64,000 bases of DNA from Paenibacillus illinoisensis NBRC 15959 (GTDB taxonomy: Bacteria > Bacillota > Bacilli > Paenibacillales > Paenibacillaceae): positions 1-64,000 of the forward strand of contig NZ_BIME01000015.1 of the NCBI RefSeq assembly GCF_004000925.1. Direction: 5' to 3'. This document shows positions 34,460-42,468 of the stretch, piece by piece. The notes beneath the pieces were generated by a model. That model saw only the letters and a list, made by a program, of their open reading frames with translations, was not told the DNA's origin and made no database searches. The position numbers were made by a program, and so were the translations under genes. Within the stretch, counting starts at the first letter, position 1; every line of letters starts with the position of its first letter.

Positions 34460-35287
34460 CTATTCCCGCTCTCTCGAACCTTTGGGGGAGACTCCTGTCA
34501 CACGCTTGAACATCTTGGAAAATAACAACGGATCCGTATACCCCACGGAGTGGGCAACCTCGCTGACTGAAAGCGTCGAGCTCTGCAGCAGTTCTGCCGC
34601 ACGATTCATCCGGTATTCAAGAAAGAATGCCTGAAGCGACTTCCCGTACTTCTCCTTAAAAAGACCGGACAGATACGTACGATCCAAGCGGACAGACTGC
34701 GCAATATCAAGGATGGACGTCTTCTGGCTGTACCTGTTCTCCATGAACTGGACGGCTTGTCTGATGTATTCATCCTTGGTTGAAAGGGGACGCCCCGTCT
34801 TCTCTTCTTCAGGTGAGGAGGATATCAGTTCGGCAATTAAACGGTATAACAAACTCTGGCTAAAAACATCTCCGCCATTGCGTGATGAGGCCTGAGTCAT
34901 GTCTGCATACAAACCATCCATTACCTTCGGATCTCTGGCATCAAATACAGGATGTGCCGGACTCAGTTTTGCCCGCTGCATAAATGTCTTGGCATGGACG
35001 CCCTTAAACCCGAACCAAGAGTACGTCCATGGCTCCTTCGCATCGGCCTCATAATGGATAATGGTATCCGGGAGAATGACGAAGCCCTGACCCTGGGTCA
35101 GCCGGTATTCCTTATCCTCCATATGCACCGTTCCCCATCCCTCATGAATGTAATGAACCACATAGGAATCTCGCACCCCTGGACCCCAATAATGAGAAGG
35201 GTCGCAGGCTTGCCAGCCGAAAAACAACAGCACCAGCTCCATCTGTGTCCAGTCCATGGGCATCACATTAAACTCAATCGGTGTCAT
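34460..35287 (-). CDS. AraC-family transcriptional regulator with cupin-like N-terminus
   Basis: A 275-residue regulator. The start at 35287 has GGAAGGAG six bases upstream; an ATG nine codons earlier does not. Residues 1-150 form an AraC-type cupin sensor (YVVHYIHEGWGTVHMEDKEY, GFVILPDTIIHYEAD), which in this family binds sugars. The C-terminal ~100 residues are the double helix-turn-helix (ILDIAQSVRLDRTYLSGLFK; SVSEVAHSVGYTDPLLFSKM). It is divergent from the alpha-galactosidase gene, 192 bases away, and is the obvious candidate to control it. Inducer probably an alpha-galactoside (inference). Confidence 0.92.
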   Translation of the reverse strand: MTPIEFNVMPMDWTQMELVLLFFGWQACDPSHYWGPGVRDSYVVHYIHEGWGTVHMEDKEYRLTQGQGFVILPDTIIHYEADAKEPWTYSWFGFKGVHAKTFMQRAKLSPAHPVFDARDPKVMDGLYADMTQASSRNGGDVFSQSLLYRLIAELISSSPEEEKTGRPLSTKDEYIRQAVQFMENRYSQKTSILDIAQSVRLDRTYLSGLFKEKYGKSLQAFFLEYRMNRAAELLQSSTLSVSEVAHSVGYTDPLLFSKMFKRVTGVSPKGSRERE

Positions 35288-35362
35288 CCTCCCACTCCTT
35301 CCCTTCCTCCGCATCTATTTTTTCATTTTAAATTATAACAGGTGAACCTGGGAAATATCAGC

Positions 35363-35376
35363 TGAAAGCGGGACCA
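35363..35376 (+). promoter_or_regulatory. cre-like site in araC-melA intergenic region
   Basis: TGAAAGCGGGACCA matches the cre consensus TGWNANCGNTNNCA at all but one fixed position (G for T at position 10). It lies midway between two divergent carbohydrate genes, a plausible place for catabolite repression. This is a weak, consensus-only call. Confidence 0.35.
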
Positions 35377-35479
35377 AAAATGGGATTATGCCATGTATGG
35401 GAGAGGTTGAACCATAGTTATATAAGCCGGATCGGCCTATAGTTGGGGTACACCATTATTCAGGGAGGCTGGACTTGAG

Positions 35480-36781
35480 ATGAACAAAATTACGTTTCTC
35501 GGTGCAGGCAGCACCGTTTTTGTCAAAAATGTATTAGGTGACGTCATGATGACTGAAGCACTGCAAGATTTTGAATTGGCCTTGTTTGATATTGATGCCG
35601 AGCGGCTGAATGATTCGGAGCGACTGCTGACCAGTATGGGCCGTTCTCTTGGAAGCCGTTGTTCGGTAAAAAAATACACAGACCGCAAAGAAGCGCTGCG
35701 CGGTGCCAAATATGTTATTAACGCCATTCAAGTGGGCGGATATGATCCATGTACAATTACGGACTTCGAAATACCGAAGAAATATGGACTGCGTCAGACC
35801 ATTGCTGACACCCTTGGCATTGGCGGTATCTTTCGTAATTTGCGTACCATTCCGGTCATGCTCGACTTTGCCCGGGACATGCAGGAAGTGTGTCCTGACG
35901 CCTGGTTCCTGAACTACACCAACCCGATGGCCGTACTGACCAATGTCATGAACGTGCATGGAGGGATCAAAACGGTAGGTCTGTGCCACAGCGTGCAGGT
36001 ATGCGTGCCTCACTTGTTTGAAGCGCTGGGAATGGATCAGACAGGCGTAGTTGCAAAAGTGGCAGGAATCAACCATATGGCCTGGCTGCTGGAAGTAACG
36101 AGAGATGGCCAGGATCTGTATCCGGAGATTAAACGTCTGGCGAGGGAGAAACAGAAGGAGCAGCATCATGATATGGTGCGTTTCGAGCTGATGAATCGTT
36201 TTGGATATTACGTAACGGAGTCTTCCGAGCACAATGCTGAGTACCATCCATACTTTATCAAACGGAATTATCCGGAATTGATCGAACGCTTCAACATCCC
36301 GCTGGATGAGTATCCGCGCCGCTGCGTGAACCAGATTGAAGGTTGGAAGGAAATGCGCGAGAAGCTGTTTGCCAGTGAACATATTGAACATACCCGCAGC
36401 CGTGAATACGCTTCGCATATCATGGAAGCGATGGAAACGGACCGTCCATACAAAATCGGCGGTAATGTAATGAATACCGGTCTAATTACCAACCTTCCTC
36501 GTGAGGCCTGTGTCGAGGTGCCATGTCTGGTGGACGGATCCGGAATCAGCCCAACATACATTGGCGACCTGCCTCCGCAGCTGGCGGCACTGAACCGCAC
36601 CAACATCAACACCCAGCTGCTGACGATTGAAGCGGCCATGACGGGCAAAAAGGAACATATCTATCATGCCGCCATGCTGGATCCGCACACTGCCGCCGAG
36701 CTGTCCATTGATGACATCGTTGCCATGTGCGATGAACTGATCGAGGCTCATGGGGATTGGCTGCCGAAGTATACATCCTAA
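35480..36781 (+). CDS. melA: GH4 alpha-galactosidase
   Basis: A 433-residue GH4 enzyme, which cleaves alpha-galactosides through an NAD-dependent redox elimination mechanism with a divalent metal. The Rossmann start KITFLGAGSTVFVKNVLGD (3-21) binds NAD. Metal ligands of the family are present: Cys169-His170 in GLCHSVQ and His199 in GINHMAW. Further MelA-type blocks are VGGYDPCTITDFE, QTIADTLGIGGIFR, YVTESSEHNAEY and the C-terminal AAHGDWLP-like EAHGDWLPKY. Overall it follows Escherichia coli MelA closely. No transporter lies beside it, so alpha-galactosides must enter by another route. Cytoplasmic. Confidence 0.94.
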   Translation: MNKITFLGAGSTVFVKNVLGDVMMTEALQDFELALFDIDAERLNDSERLLTSMGRSLGSRCSVKKYTDRKEALRGAKYVINAIQVGGYDPCTITDFEIPKKYGLRQTIADTLGIGGIFRNLRTIPVMLDFARDMQEVCPDAWFLNYTNPMAVLTNVMNVHGGIKTVGLCHSVQVCVPHLFEALGMDQTGVVAKVAGINHMAWLLEVTRDGQDLYPEIKRLAREKQKEQHHDMVRFELMNRFGYYVTESSEHNAEYHPYFIKRNYPELIERFNIPLDEYPRRCVNQIEGWKEMREKLFASEHIEHTRSREYASHIMEAMETDRPYKIGGNVMNTGLITNLPREACVEVPCLVDGSGISPTYIGDLPPQLAALNRTNINTQLLTIEAAMTGKKEHIYHAAMLDPHTAAELSIDDIVAMCDELIEAHGDWLPKYTS

Positions 36782-36815
36782 AGCAAAAGATCATTTTTAT
36801 TTCATTGATGATTAG

Positions 36816-36863
36816 AAAAGCGCCGAAGACCTCTGTAAATCCAGGAGGCTCCGGCGCTTTTTT
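36816..36863. terminator. Bidirectional terminator between melA and kdpE
   Basis: Arms AAAAGCGCCG and CGGCGCTTTT with an inner CCTC/GAGG helix and T runs on both strands. It lies between two convergent genes. Confidence 0.9.
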
Positions 36864-36888
36864 ATGGGATTCTTATTACATTTCCAAA

Positions 36889-37596
36889 CTAATCCTGAAG
36901 CAAAAAGCGATAGCCAATTCCCGGCTCGGTCTGGATGAATCGCGGCTGCGTAGGGTCTTCCTTTAATTTTTTGCGCAGATGACCCACGTAGACCCTCAGA
37001 TAATGACTATCAGATTCGTGATGATGCCCGCCCCATACCTGCTGCAGCAGCTGGCGCTGGGTAATGATCTTTCCGGCGTTGGAGGCCAGAACCTTGAGCA
37101 TATCGTACTCTGTGGGTGTTAATTTGATCGGCAAACCGTCCAGCTCCACCTGCCTTTGTGCCAGATCTATAGTGAGTGATCCAAAACGCAGTACAGGTTC
37201 ATCGGTTGTCTTCGCTACATGGCGAAGCGCAACCCGAATCCGGGCAACCAGTTCACCCATGCCAAACGGCTTCGTTACATAGTCATCGGCCCCACCGTCA
37301 AGCGCAGCAATCTTGTCTTCCTCGCGCTCCTTCGCCGTCAGTACAATAATGGGCACCTGGGACCATTCGCGAACGCGATGCAGCACGTCCATCCCGGACA
37401 TCCCCGGCAGACCCAGATCGAGTATAATCAGATCTGGATGAACGATACTCGCCTGAATGACAGCCTCGTCGCCATCTGCACATTCATGAATTTCGAATTG
37501 ATGGGCCTGCAGGGTCACCTTCAGCAGTTTGCGAATCTGTGGTTCATCATCTACAACCAATATGCGAGCCCCTTGCGATGCCGTCATGTTACTCAA
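36889..37596 (-). CDS. kdpE: Kdp response regulator
   Basis: A 235-residue OmpR/PhoB-class regulator. Receiver: DDE at 16-18, phospho-acceptor Asp60 in LIILDLGLPG, Lys109 in VTKPFG. The C-terminal winged helix has the OmpR signature (LTPTEYDMLKVLASNAGKII; SHYLRVYVGHLRKKLKEDP). In Kdp systems it activates kdpFABC on potassium limitation or osmotic upshift. It is the last gene of the operon and overlaps the kinase gene by eight bases. Candidate binding sites for it lie in front of the operon at 46685-46734. Confidence 0.95.
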   Translation of the reverse strand: MSNMTASQGARILVVDDEPQIRKLLKVTLQAHQFEIHECADGDEAVIQASIVHPDLIILDLGLPGMSGMDVLHRVREWSQVPIIVLTAKEREEDKIAALDGGADDYVTKPFGMGELVARIRVALRHVAKTTDEPVLRFGSLTIDLAQRQVELDGLPIKLTPTEYDMLKVLASNAGKIITQRQLLQQVWGGHHHESDSHYLRVYVGHLRKKLKEDPTQPRFIQTEPGIGYRFLLQD

Positions 37597-39181
37597 CCTC
37601 TCTTTGTCCTCTATAGGGAAATAATGCTTCCGGCACTTCCATGGGCAAACAGATGCTCATTCGTGTTCCGCCTCCCGGATTGGGATCTGCTTCAATCGTT
37701 CCTCCGTGAACTTCAACAATCCCTTTGCATATAGCCAGTCCCAGTCCTGTGCCCGTCACATGACGAGAGGATTCCGACCGGTAAAACTTTTCAAAAATCC
37801 GCTCCCTGTCAGCATCAGGAATACCTACACCATTGTCCGCTACCACAATGGTCAGCCTGGCGTTTCTCTCATCCCTCGTAACAGTGAGGACAATCTCGCT
37901 ATAGTCAGGAGAATATTTAATGGCATTGCTAACCACATTGATCAGCACCTGTTCCAGCAGCACTTCATCTCCACATATAAATAACGGTTGATCCGGCAAA
38001 TCCACACGAATGCTCCGATGCTTGCTGAATTCCCTTACTTGCGTTAACACCACGCTGATCATGTCCCCGACGTCACACCATTTCCTGCGCAGCTGCAGCA
38101 TACCGCTCTCCAGCTTCACCATGCCCAGTAAATTGCTCACCAATCGGTTCATGCGCATGGCACCATCCCGAATATTGCCCGTCAGCTCCTTCCGGTCTTC
38201 CGGGGTAAATATGGCGTCATTCTCGATCAATCCTGTAGCGGATCCAATGATCGTCGTTAAGGGCGTCCGCAGTTCGTGGGACACAGAGTCCAGCAAAGCC
38301 GTGCGAATGCGCTCTGATTCGGCAGTCATCTGTGCCACCCTTGCTTCCTCTGCCAGTTTGACGCGAGCAATTGCACTGGCCGCCAGCCCTCCACAGGCCT
38401 CCAGCAATTGCAGCTGTTCCCGCTGCTCATGAATATCCCTGGCCTCCATACGGACGGCAAGCACGCCGTGTATCTGATCCTCCGTACGCAAGGGAACGTA
38501 TAGACCCAAAGATTCCCGCAGGATGGTAGAACCTCTCCCCGCAGTTTCGCCATTCCTGTACACCCACTTGGCAATCGCGATCTCTGATTCCTCTCCGCCC
38601 CAGACTGCGGTTCCCAGGTCATCGGCAGATGCTGTTACTTTCAGCTCATCATGAGCATCAGGCAAATATACGGCAGCCTGGGTACCCAGTGTGTATGATA
38701 CTTGCTTCGCAATATGATGGAGCAGTGTATCCAGATCCGTAACAGCCGTCATCTGGCGGCTGAGCGCATACAATGAATTGGTAGTGGCTTCACGCTGCCT
38801 AACCATCTCCAGCTGCTGACGTAAGCGACTGGAAAGGGTGGCTGTTAACACCGCTACGGCCAAATACACAATAAAGGAAAAAATATATCGCAGATCCGCA
38901 ACGGTAAAACTGAGATTCGGAGGTACAAAAAAGAAGTCAAACATGATTACGCTAAGACTCGCTGCGTAGATTGCAGGGCCCAATCCCCAGTAAACGGCGC
39001 TCACCAAAATGGGAAACAGATAAATGAGTGAGACGTTAACCAGATCACTACTCATGCCGATGACATGAAGCAGTGGGGTTAACAAGGTAATGCCAATGGT
39101 TACCCATACATATTGGGAAACCCGGTGCAAAGGAGGATTCCCCTTCTCTTCTGTGTTTCGTTCAGGCACTGTACTGTTCAC
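37589..39181 (-). CDS. kdpD: KdpD C-terminal half: membrane sensor histidine kinase
   Basis: A 530-residue protein equal to the C-terminal half of canonical KdpD. It has four closely spaced transmembrane helices (about 25-118), including the KdpD-type FDFFFVPPNLSFTVADLRY, a GAF-like cytosolic region (about 130-275), HisKA with His302 in SVSHELRTPLTT, and HATPase with DNGVGIPDADRERIF and GTGLGLAIC. The N-terminal KdpD/USP sensory part is missing here and encoded by the next gene upstream, whose stop overlaps this start by four bases. The two chains presumably associate to rebuild the potassium/turgor sensor. Confidence 0.92.
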   Translation of the reverse strand: MNSTVPERNTEEKGNPPLHRVSQYVWVTIGITLLTPLLHVIGMSSDLVNVSLIYLFPILVSAVYWGLGPAIYAASLSVIMFDFFFVPPNLSFTVADLRYIFSFIVYLAVAVLTATLSSRLRQQLEMVRQREATTNSLYALSRQMTAVTDLDTLLHHIAKQVSYTLGTQAAVYLPDAHDELKVTASADDLGTAVWGGEESEIAIAKWVYRNGETAGRGSTILRESLGLYVPLRTEDQIHGVLAVRMEARDIHEQREQLQLLEACGGLAASAIARVKLAEEARVAQMTAESERIRTALLDSVSHELRTPLTTIIGSATGLIENDAIFTPEDRKELTGNIRDGAMRMNRLVSNLLGMVKLESGMLQLRRKWCDVGDMISVVLTQVREFSKHRSIRVDLPDQPLFICGDEVLLEQVLINVVSNAIKYSPDYSEIVLTVTRDERNARLTIVVADNGVGIPDADRERIFEKFYRSESSRHVTGTGLGLAICKGIVEVHGGTIEADPNPGGGTRMSICLPMEVPEALFPYRGQREVE

Positions 39182-41517
39182 ATCCCGCTTGGATCATAAT
39201 CGTAATCTGCAACTATTAATACATCCATATGTCTGGACAGCCGTACCAGCCGATTGATCACCGATCCGGCACCACGATAGCCATTTAGCCACCAGAGCCT
39301 CTTCGCTTGACCAACCACCAGCTGCGTTGCTTTTTCCTCTGCTGCCTTGCTTGCCAAAATACTTGATACTTCCCTCAGTTTCTCACTGTGATGAATATGA
39401 AATTTCCCACCCAGCCTGATGGTTAGCTGTTCCAGGGCCTCCAGCTGATCCTTTACTTCGTCACTCATTGCCCTGCCTACATGTACATGATGTACATGCC
39501 ATACGGCCTTCAACCGATAAGCCGTGCGAAAACCACGGCGAATTAACCGCTCCGCATGTTTGTCACTGCTTACACAGACAAAGACCGCTTCCTGTCTTCG
39601 CCAAGGGCCCCGAAGCGCACTTTTTTGCTCCTTCGCTTCCAGCCGTTCATCCACATCATCAGCCAGTTCACGCAGGGCAAGTTCCCGCAATGCAATCAGA
39701 TTGCCAATGCGGAAGAAATTCGCTAGTGCCTGCTCCACCTTGGCTGCTGCATAGATTTTACCTTCCCGCATGCGCTGCCGCAAGGCCTGGGGTGCAACAT
39801 CGATTAACTGCACTTCATCTGCCATTTGCAGAATCTGATCCGGTACCGTCTCCCGGACCCGAATTCCCGTTATGTGCTCTACGGCATCGTTCAGGCTTTC
39901 CAAATGCTGCACGTTAACAGTCGTGATTACCGAGATACCTGCATCCAGCAGATGGAGCACGTCTTCGTAACGTTTTTTCCTTACGCTTCCGGGCACATTG
40001 GTATGGGCCAGTTCATCCACCAACACTACTTCCGGGCAAAGGCGAAGAATAGCCTCTGTATCCATCTCCTCCAACGCTACTCCCTGATATGTCCGACGAT
40101 CCCGTGGAATGACAAGCAGCTGTCCGATCTGTTCCATGGTCTCTTCCCGATTGTGCGTCTCTAGCAAGCCAATTCGAACATCAATGCCTTTACGGAGCAG
40201 ATCGTTGCCTTCCCGCAGCATCATATAGGTTTTACCTACACCCGGGGCTGCACCGATGTATACTTTGAATTTGCCTCGCTGAATCTGGCCGATCTGTTTT
40301 TTCACTTCTTGATCGCTTAATCTGCGATAGGTTGTGCTACGGGTATCCGGCAATTTTGCGGGAAGTAATCGTTCCCCATCCAGCTCGGTTCGGTCTGCAA
40401 GCAGGAACAGATCTACCCCCTGCAGCTTGTGCAAGAGCGAGTTGATGACAGAACCTTGCCATAACTCCTGCCAGCGGGTATGACGTGAGTGACCCATCAC
40501 AATTCGGGTAATCTGCTGCCTGGCAGCATAACGTGCCAAGGTGGATGGAATCCTGCGACGATGCGTCATGGGCAATTCCTCGAATGCTCCTCCGAATTTC
40601 TCCACCAGCTTGATCATGTTTCGGCGAAATACCGTGGCTTCCTTGGTTAATGCCTTCTTCATATCGCGGAACGTGACCACGCATAAATCACCATTCAGTC
40701 TCTTCGCAATCTGCTGCCCTCTCCGAATATAAATGGATCCATTCCAATGATATTGAGTCGACACCAGCACCCGTTCCATGATGCCTGTTGTCATGGTAAT
40801 ACCCATCTCTTCCCGGTGTTCCCGCAGGGATTCATTGACTCCTTCGGCAACGAGTTTCAGCGCCAGTTCCCGTAAAATGCCCAAATTGCCTTGTCGAAAC
40901 AATGCCTCTCCCTCATACCCCTTCAAATGTCCTTCGGCAAGCCGGGTCAAAACCGTTTCCGGTGTCACATCGATCAGCTTCACTTCGTCAGCCAATTCAA
41001 GTGTCCCCGCAGGAACGGTATACTCTGCCGCAATACCTGTGAGTTTACGGGCCAGTTCGGTATACCCCTCCAGCTCGTAGACGTTCACCGTTGTGATCAC
41101 ACTGATGTTGTGTTTCAGTAAATACTGAATATCCTCCAGCCTCGTAGCATGCAGAGCTCCCTCGCGGTTTCTATGCGCCAGTCCGTCAACGAGCACCACT
41201 TCCGGATTGCGCTCCAGCAGAGCTTCAATATTGAGATCCTTCATCTCCATGCCATCTCTCTGACGGCACCAGTGGATACTCGGAATCCGTTCAAGCTCGC
41301 CGAGCTGTTCCACGGTTTCCGGTCTTTGCATGGTCGATACCGCGCAGATCACCACATCAATGCCTTGCTGGCGCAGCGTATTTCCTTCTCTTAACATATG
41401 ATAGGTTTTGCCAGAACCGCTGACCGGACCGATATAGATGGTGAGCGTGCCCTGCTGCAGCTTCGTAATCATCTTCAGGAGGTCCTCGGCTGATCTGCGC
41501 TTGAAGCTTTCATGCAT
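39178..41517 (-). CDS. KdpD sensory half, tandemly duplicated KdpD-N plus USP
   Basis: I start at the ATG at 41517 (AAGGAGA 11 bases upstream), giving 779 residues. The protein consists of two head-to-tail copies of the KdpD N-terminal sensory module, each a P-loop KdpD domain followed by a universal-stress-type domain. Copy 2 (about residues 405-779) is canonical, with Walker A GAAPGVGKT and VDELAHTNVPGS. Copy 1 (about 15-390) is diverged, with GPVSGSGKT and VDGLAHRNREG. Both retain USP glycine loops ending in QGSVIN / AGSVIN. There is no transmembrane segment or kinase domain. In Staphylococcus the USP part of KdpD binds cyclic di-AMP; whether either copy does so here is unknown. Confidence 0.9.
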   Translation of the reverse strand: MHESFKRRSAEDLLKMITKLQQGTLTIYIGPVSGSGKTYHMLREGNTLRQQGIDVVICAVSTMQRPETVEQLGELERIPSIHWCRQRDGMEMKDLNIEALLERNPEVVLVDGLAHRNREGALHATRLEDIQYLLKHNISVITTVNVYELEGYTELARKLTGIAAEYTVPAGTLELADEVKLIDVTPETVLTRLAEGHLKGYEGEALFRQGNLGILRELALKLVAEGVNESLREHREEMGITMTTGIMERVLVSTQYHWNGSIYIRRGQQIAKRLNGDLCVVTFRDMKKALTKEATVFRRNMIKLVEKFGGAFEELPMTHRRRIPSTLARYAARQQITRIVMGHSRHTRWQELWQGSVINSLLHKLQGVDLFLLADRTELDGERLLPAKLPDTRSTTYRRLSDQEVKKQIGQIQRGKFKVYIGAAPGVGKTYMMLREGNDLLRKGIDVRIGLLETHNREETMEQIGQLLVIPRDRRTYQGVALEEMDTEAILRLCPEVVLVDELAHTNVPGSVRKKRYEDVLHLLDAGISVITTVNVQHLESLNDAVEHITGIRVRETVPDQILQMADEVQLIDVAPQALRQRMREGKIYAAAKVEQALANFFRIGNLIALRELALRELADDVDERLEAKEQKSALRGPWRRQEAVFVCVSSDKHAERLIRRGFRTAYRLKAVWHVHHVHVGRAMSDEVKDQLEALEQLTIRLGGKFHIHHSEKLREVSSILASKAAEEKATQLVVGQAKRLWWLNGYRGAGSVINRLVRLSRHMDVLIVADYDYDPSGM

Positions 41518-41557
41518 TCGTTGATGTCTCCTTTCCACTCCCAATTTATCGAAAATG

Positions 41558-41590
41558 GAGAAAGCCCCTTCCGAAATCCGGAAGAAGGCC
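41558..41590 (-). terminator. Possible attenuator between kdpC and kdpD genes
   Basis: Minus-strand hairpin CTTCCG / CGGAAG (loop GATTT), extendable by GCC/GGC, followed by an interrupted T stretch. It could lower expression of the regulatory genes relative to the pump genes. Weak call. Confidence 0.3.
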
Positions 41591-41649
41591 AATGATAGAT
41601 AAGGCGATCCATGCCGCTTTTGACTTGAGCTCAGATATATTTCTGCAGG

Positions 41650-42210
41650 CTAATTGAGCTCTGCTGTCAGCGCCAGATTCAGTGCAGTCACATTGACACG
41701 AGGCTCTCCGAATATGCCGAGCTGACGCCCTTGAACATGCGCTTCCACAAGTTCTACGAGCTGCTGCTCACTAAGACCTGTCGCCTGACTAATTCGCGGG
41801 ATCTGTGCTTTTGCTGCTTCCGGTGAAAGGTCAGGATCCAGACCTGAGCCCGAACCCGTCACCAGATCGGCAGGAATCTGCTGTAGTGTGGGATTTTCCT
41901 GTCTAAGCTGAGCAATCTTATCTTTCATCTCACCAATATACTCCGCCGAAGCTACTGCCCGATTGGAGCCTGCCGATGCCGTCGGGTCATAACTCGCGTT
42001 TGATGCACGGGGTTGGAACATGTCCGGTGATTTTACTTCCTGTGCCAGCAGGGATGAACCGATCACTTTTCCGTTTTGGGTAATCAGGCTCCCATTCGCT
42101 TCTGCTGGAAACAGCAGCTGTGCCGCAGCAGTCGTCACCATCGGATACACGATGCCGCAGATCAGCATAAGTACAACTGACAAGCGGATGGCAGGCAGTA
42201 TGGTCTTCAT
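41650..42210 (-). CDS. kdpC: Potassium-transporting ATPase subunit C
   Basis: A 186-residue subunit from the ATG at 42210 (AGGA eight bases upstream; a GTG three codons earlier is too close to that site). It has a single N-terminal transmembrane helix (about 8-30, LSVVLMLICGIVYPMVTTAA) and an extracytoplasmic domain with the KdpC signatures GSSLLAQEVKSPDMFQPRAS, DLVTGSGSGLDPDLSPEAA and GEPRVNVTALNLAL. KdpC stabilises the KdpFABC complex and is needed for activity. It is separated from kdpB by an unusually long 258-base spacer. Confidence 0.96.
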   Translation of the reverse strand: MKTILPAIRLSVVLMLICGIVYPMVTTAAAQLLFPAEANGSLITQNGKVIGSSLLAQEVKSPDMFQPRASNASYDPTASAGSNRAVASAEYIGEMKDKIAQLRQENPTLQQIPADLVTGSGSGLDPDLSPEAAKAQIPRISQATGLSEQQLVELVEAHVQGRQLGIFGEPRVNVTALNLALTAELN

Positions 42211-42300
42211 ATCAGTCACATCCTGAATTCGTTATTTTAAAACAAAATTGAGCGTTACACTGTATCACTTCGATTACAGCCCCATCTTCCGATCGCTGTT

Positions 42301-42347
42301 ATCCACGGATTTTTTGATCTATTCTCCTCATGGAAAAATCCGTGGAT
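42301..42347. repeat. 14-base perfect inverted repeat in kdpB-kdpC spacer
   Basis: ATCCACGGATTTTT (42301-42314) and AAAAATCCGTGGAT (42334-42347) are perfect reverse complements around a 19-base loop. The flanks carry a direct repeat CTTCCGAT (about 42287 and 42356). The 258-base spacer is atypical for a kdp operon, so this looks like an inserted intergenic repeat rather than an operon signal. There is no T run for termination. Confidence 0.6.
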
Positions 42348-42468
42348 AGCTTAGGCTTCCGATGTAGCTTTCTTGCAAAATGCTTTTAGGCGAACGCTTC
42401 GTTTCTACAGATTTGTTCTGCCCTCTCTGTTTTCGTGTAAAAAGGAGTCCAATTTATAGGAGTTAGTA

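Noticed and set aside
35534..36418. A 294-codon antisense frame over melA
   Set aside because: It mirrors the well-conserved GH4 gene codon for codon, lacks a ribosome site and has no recognisable motif.
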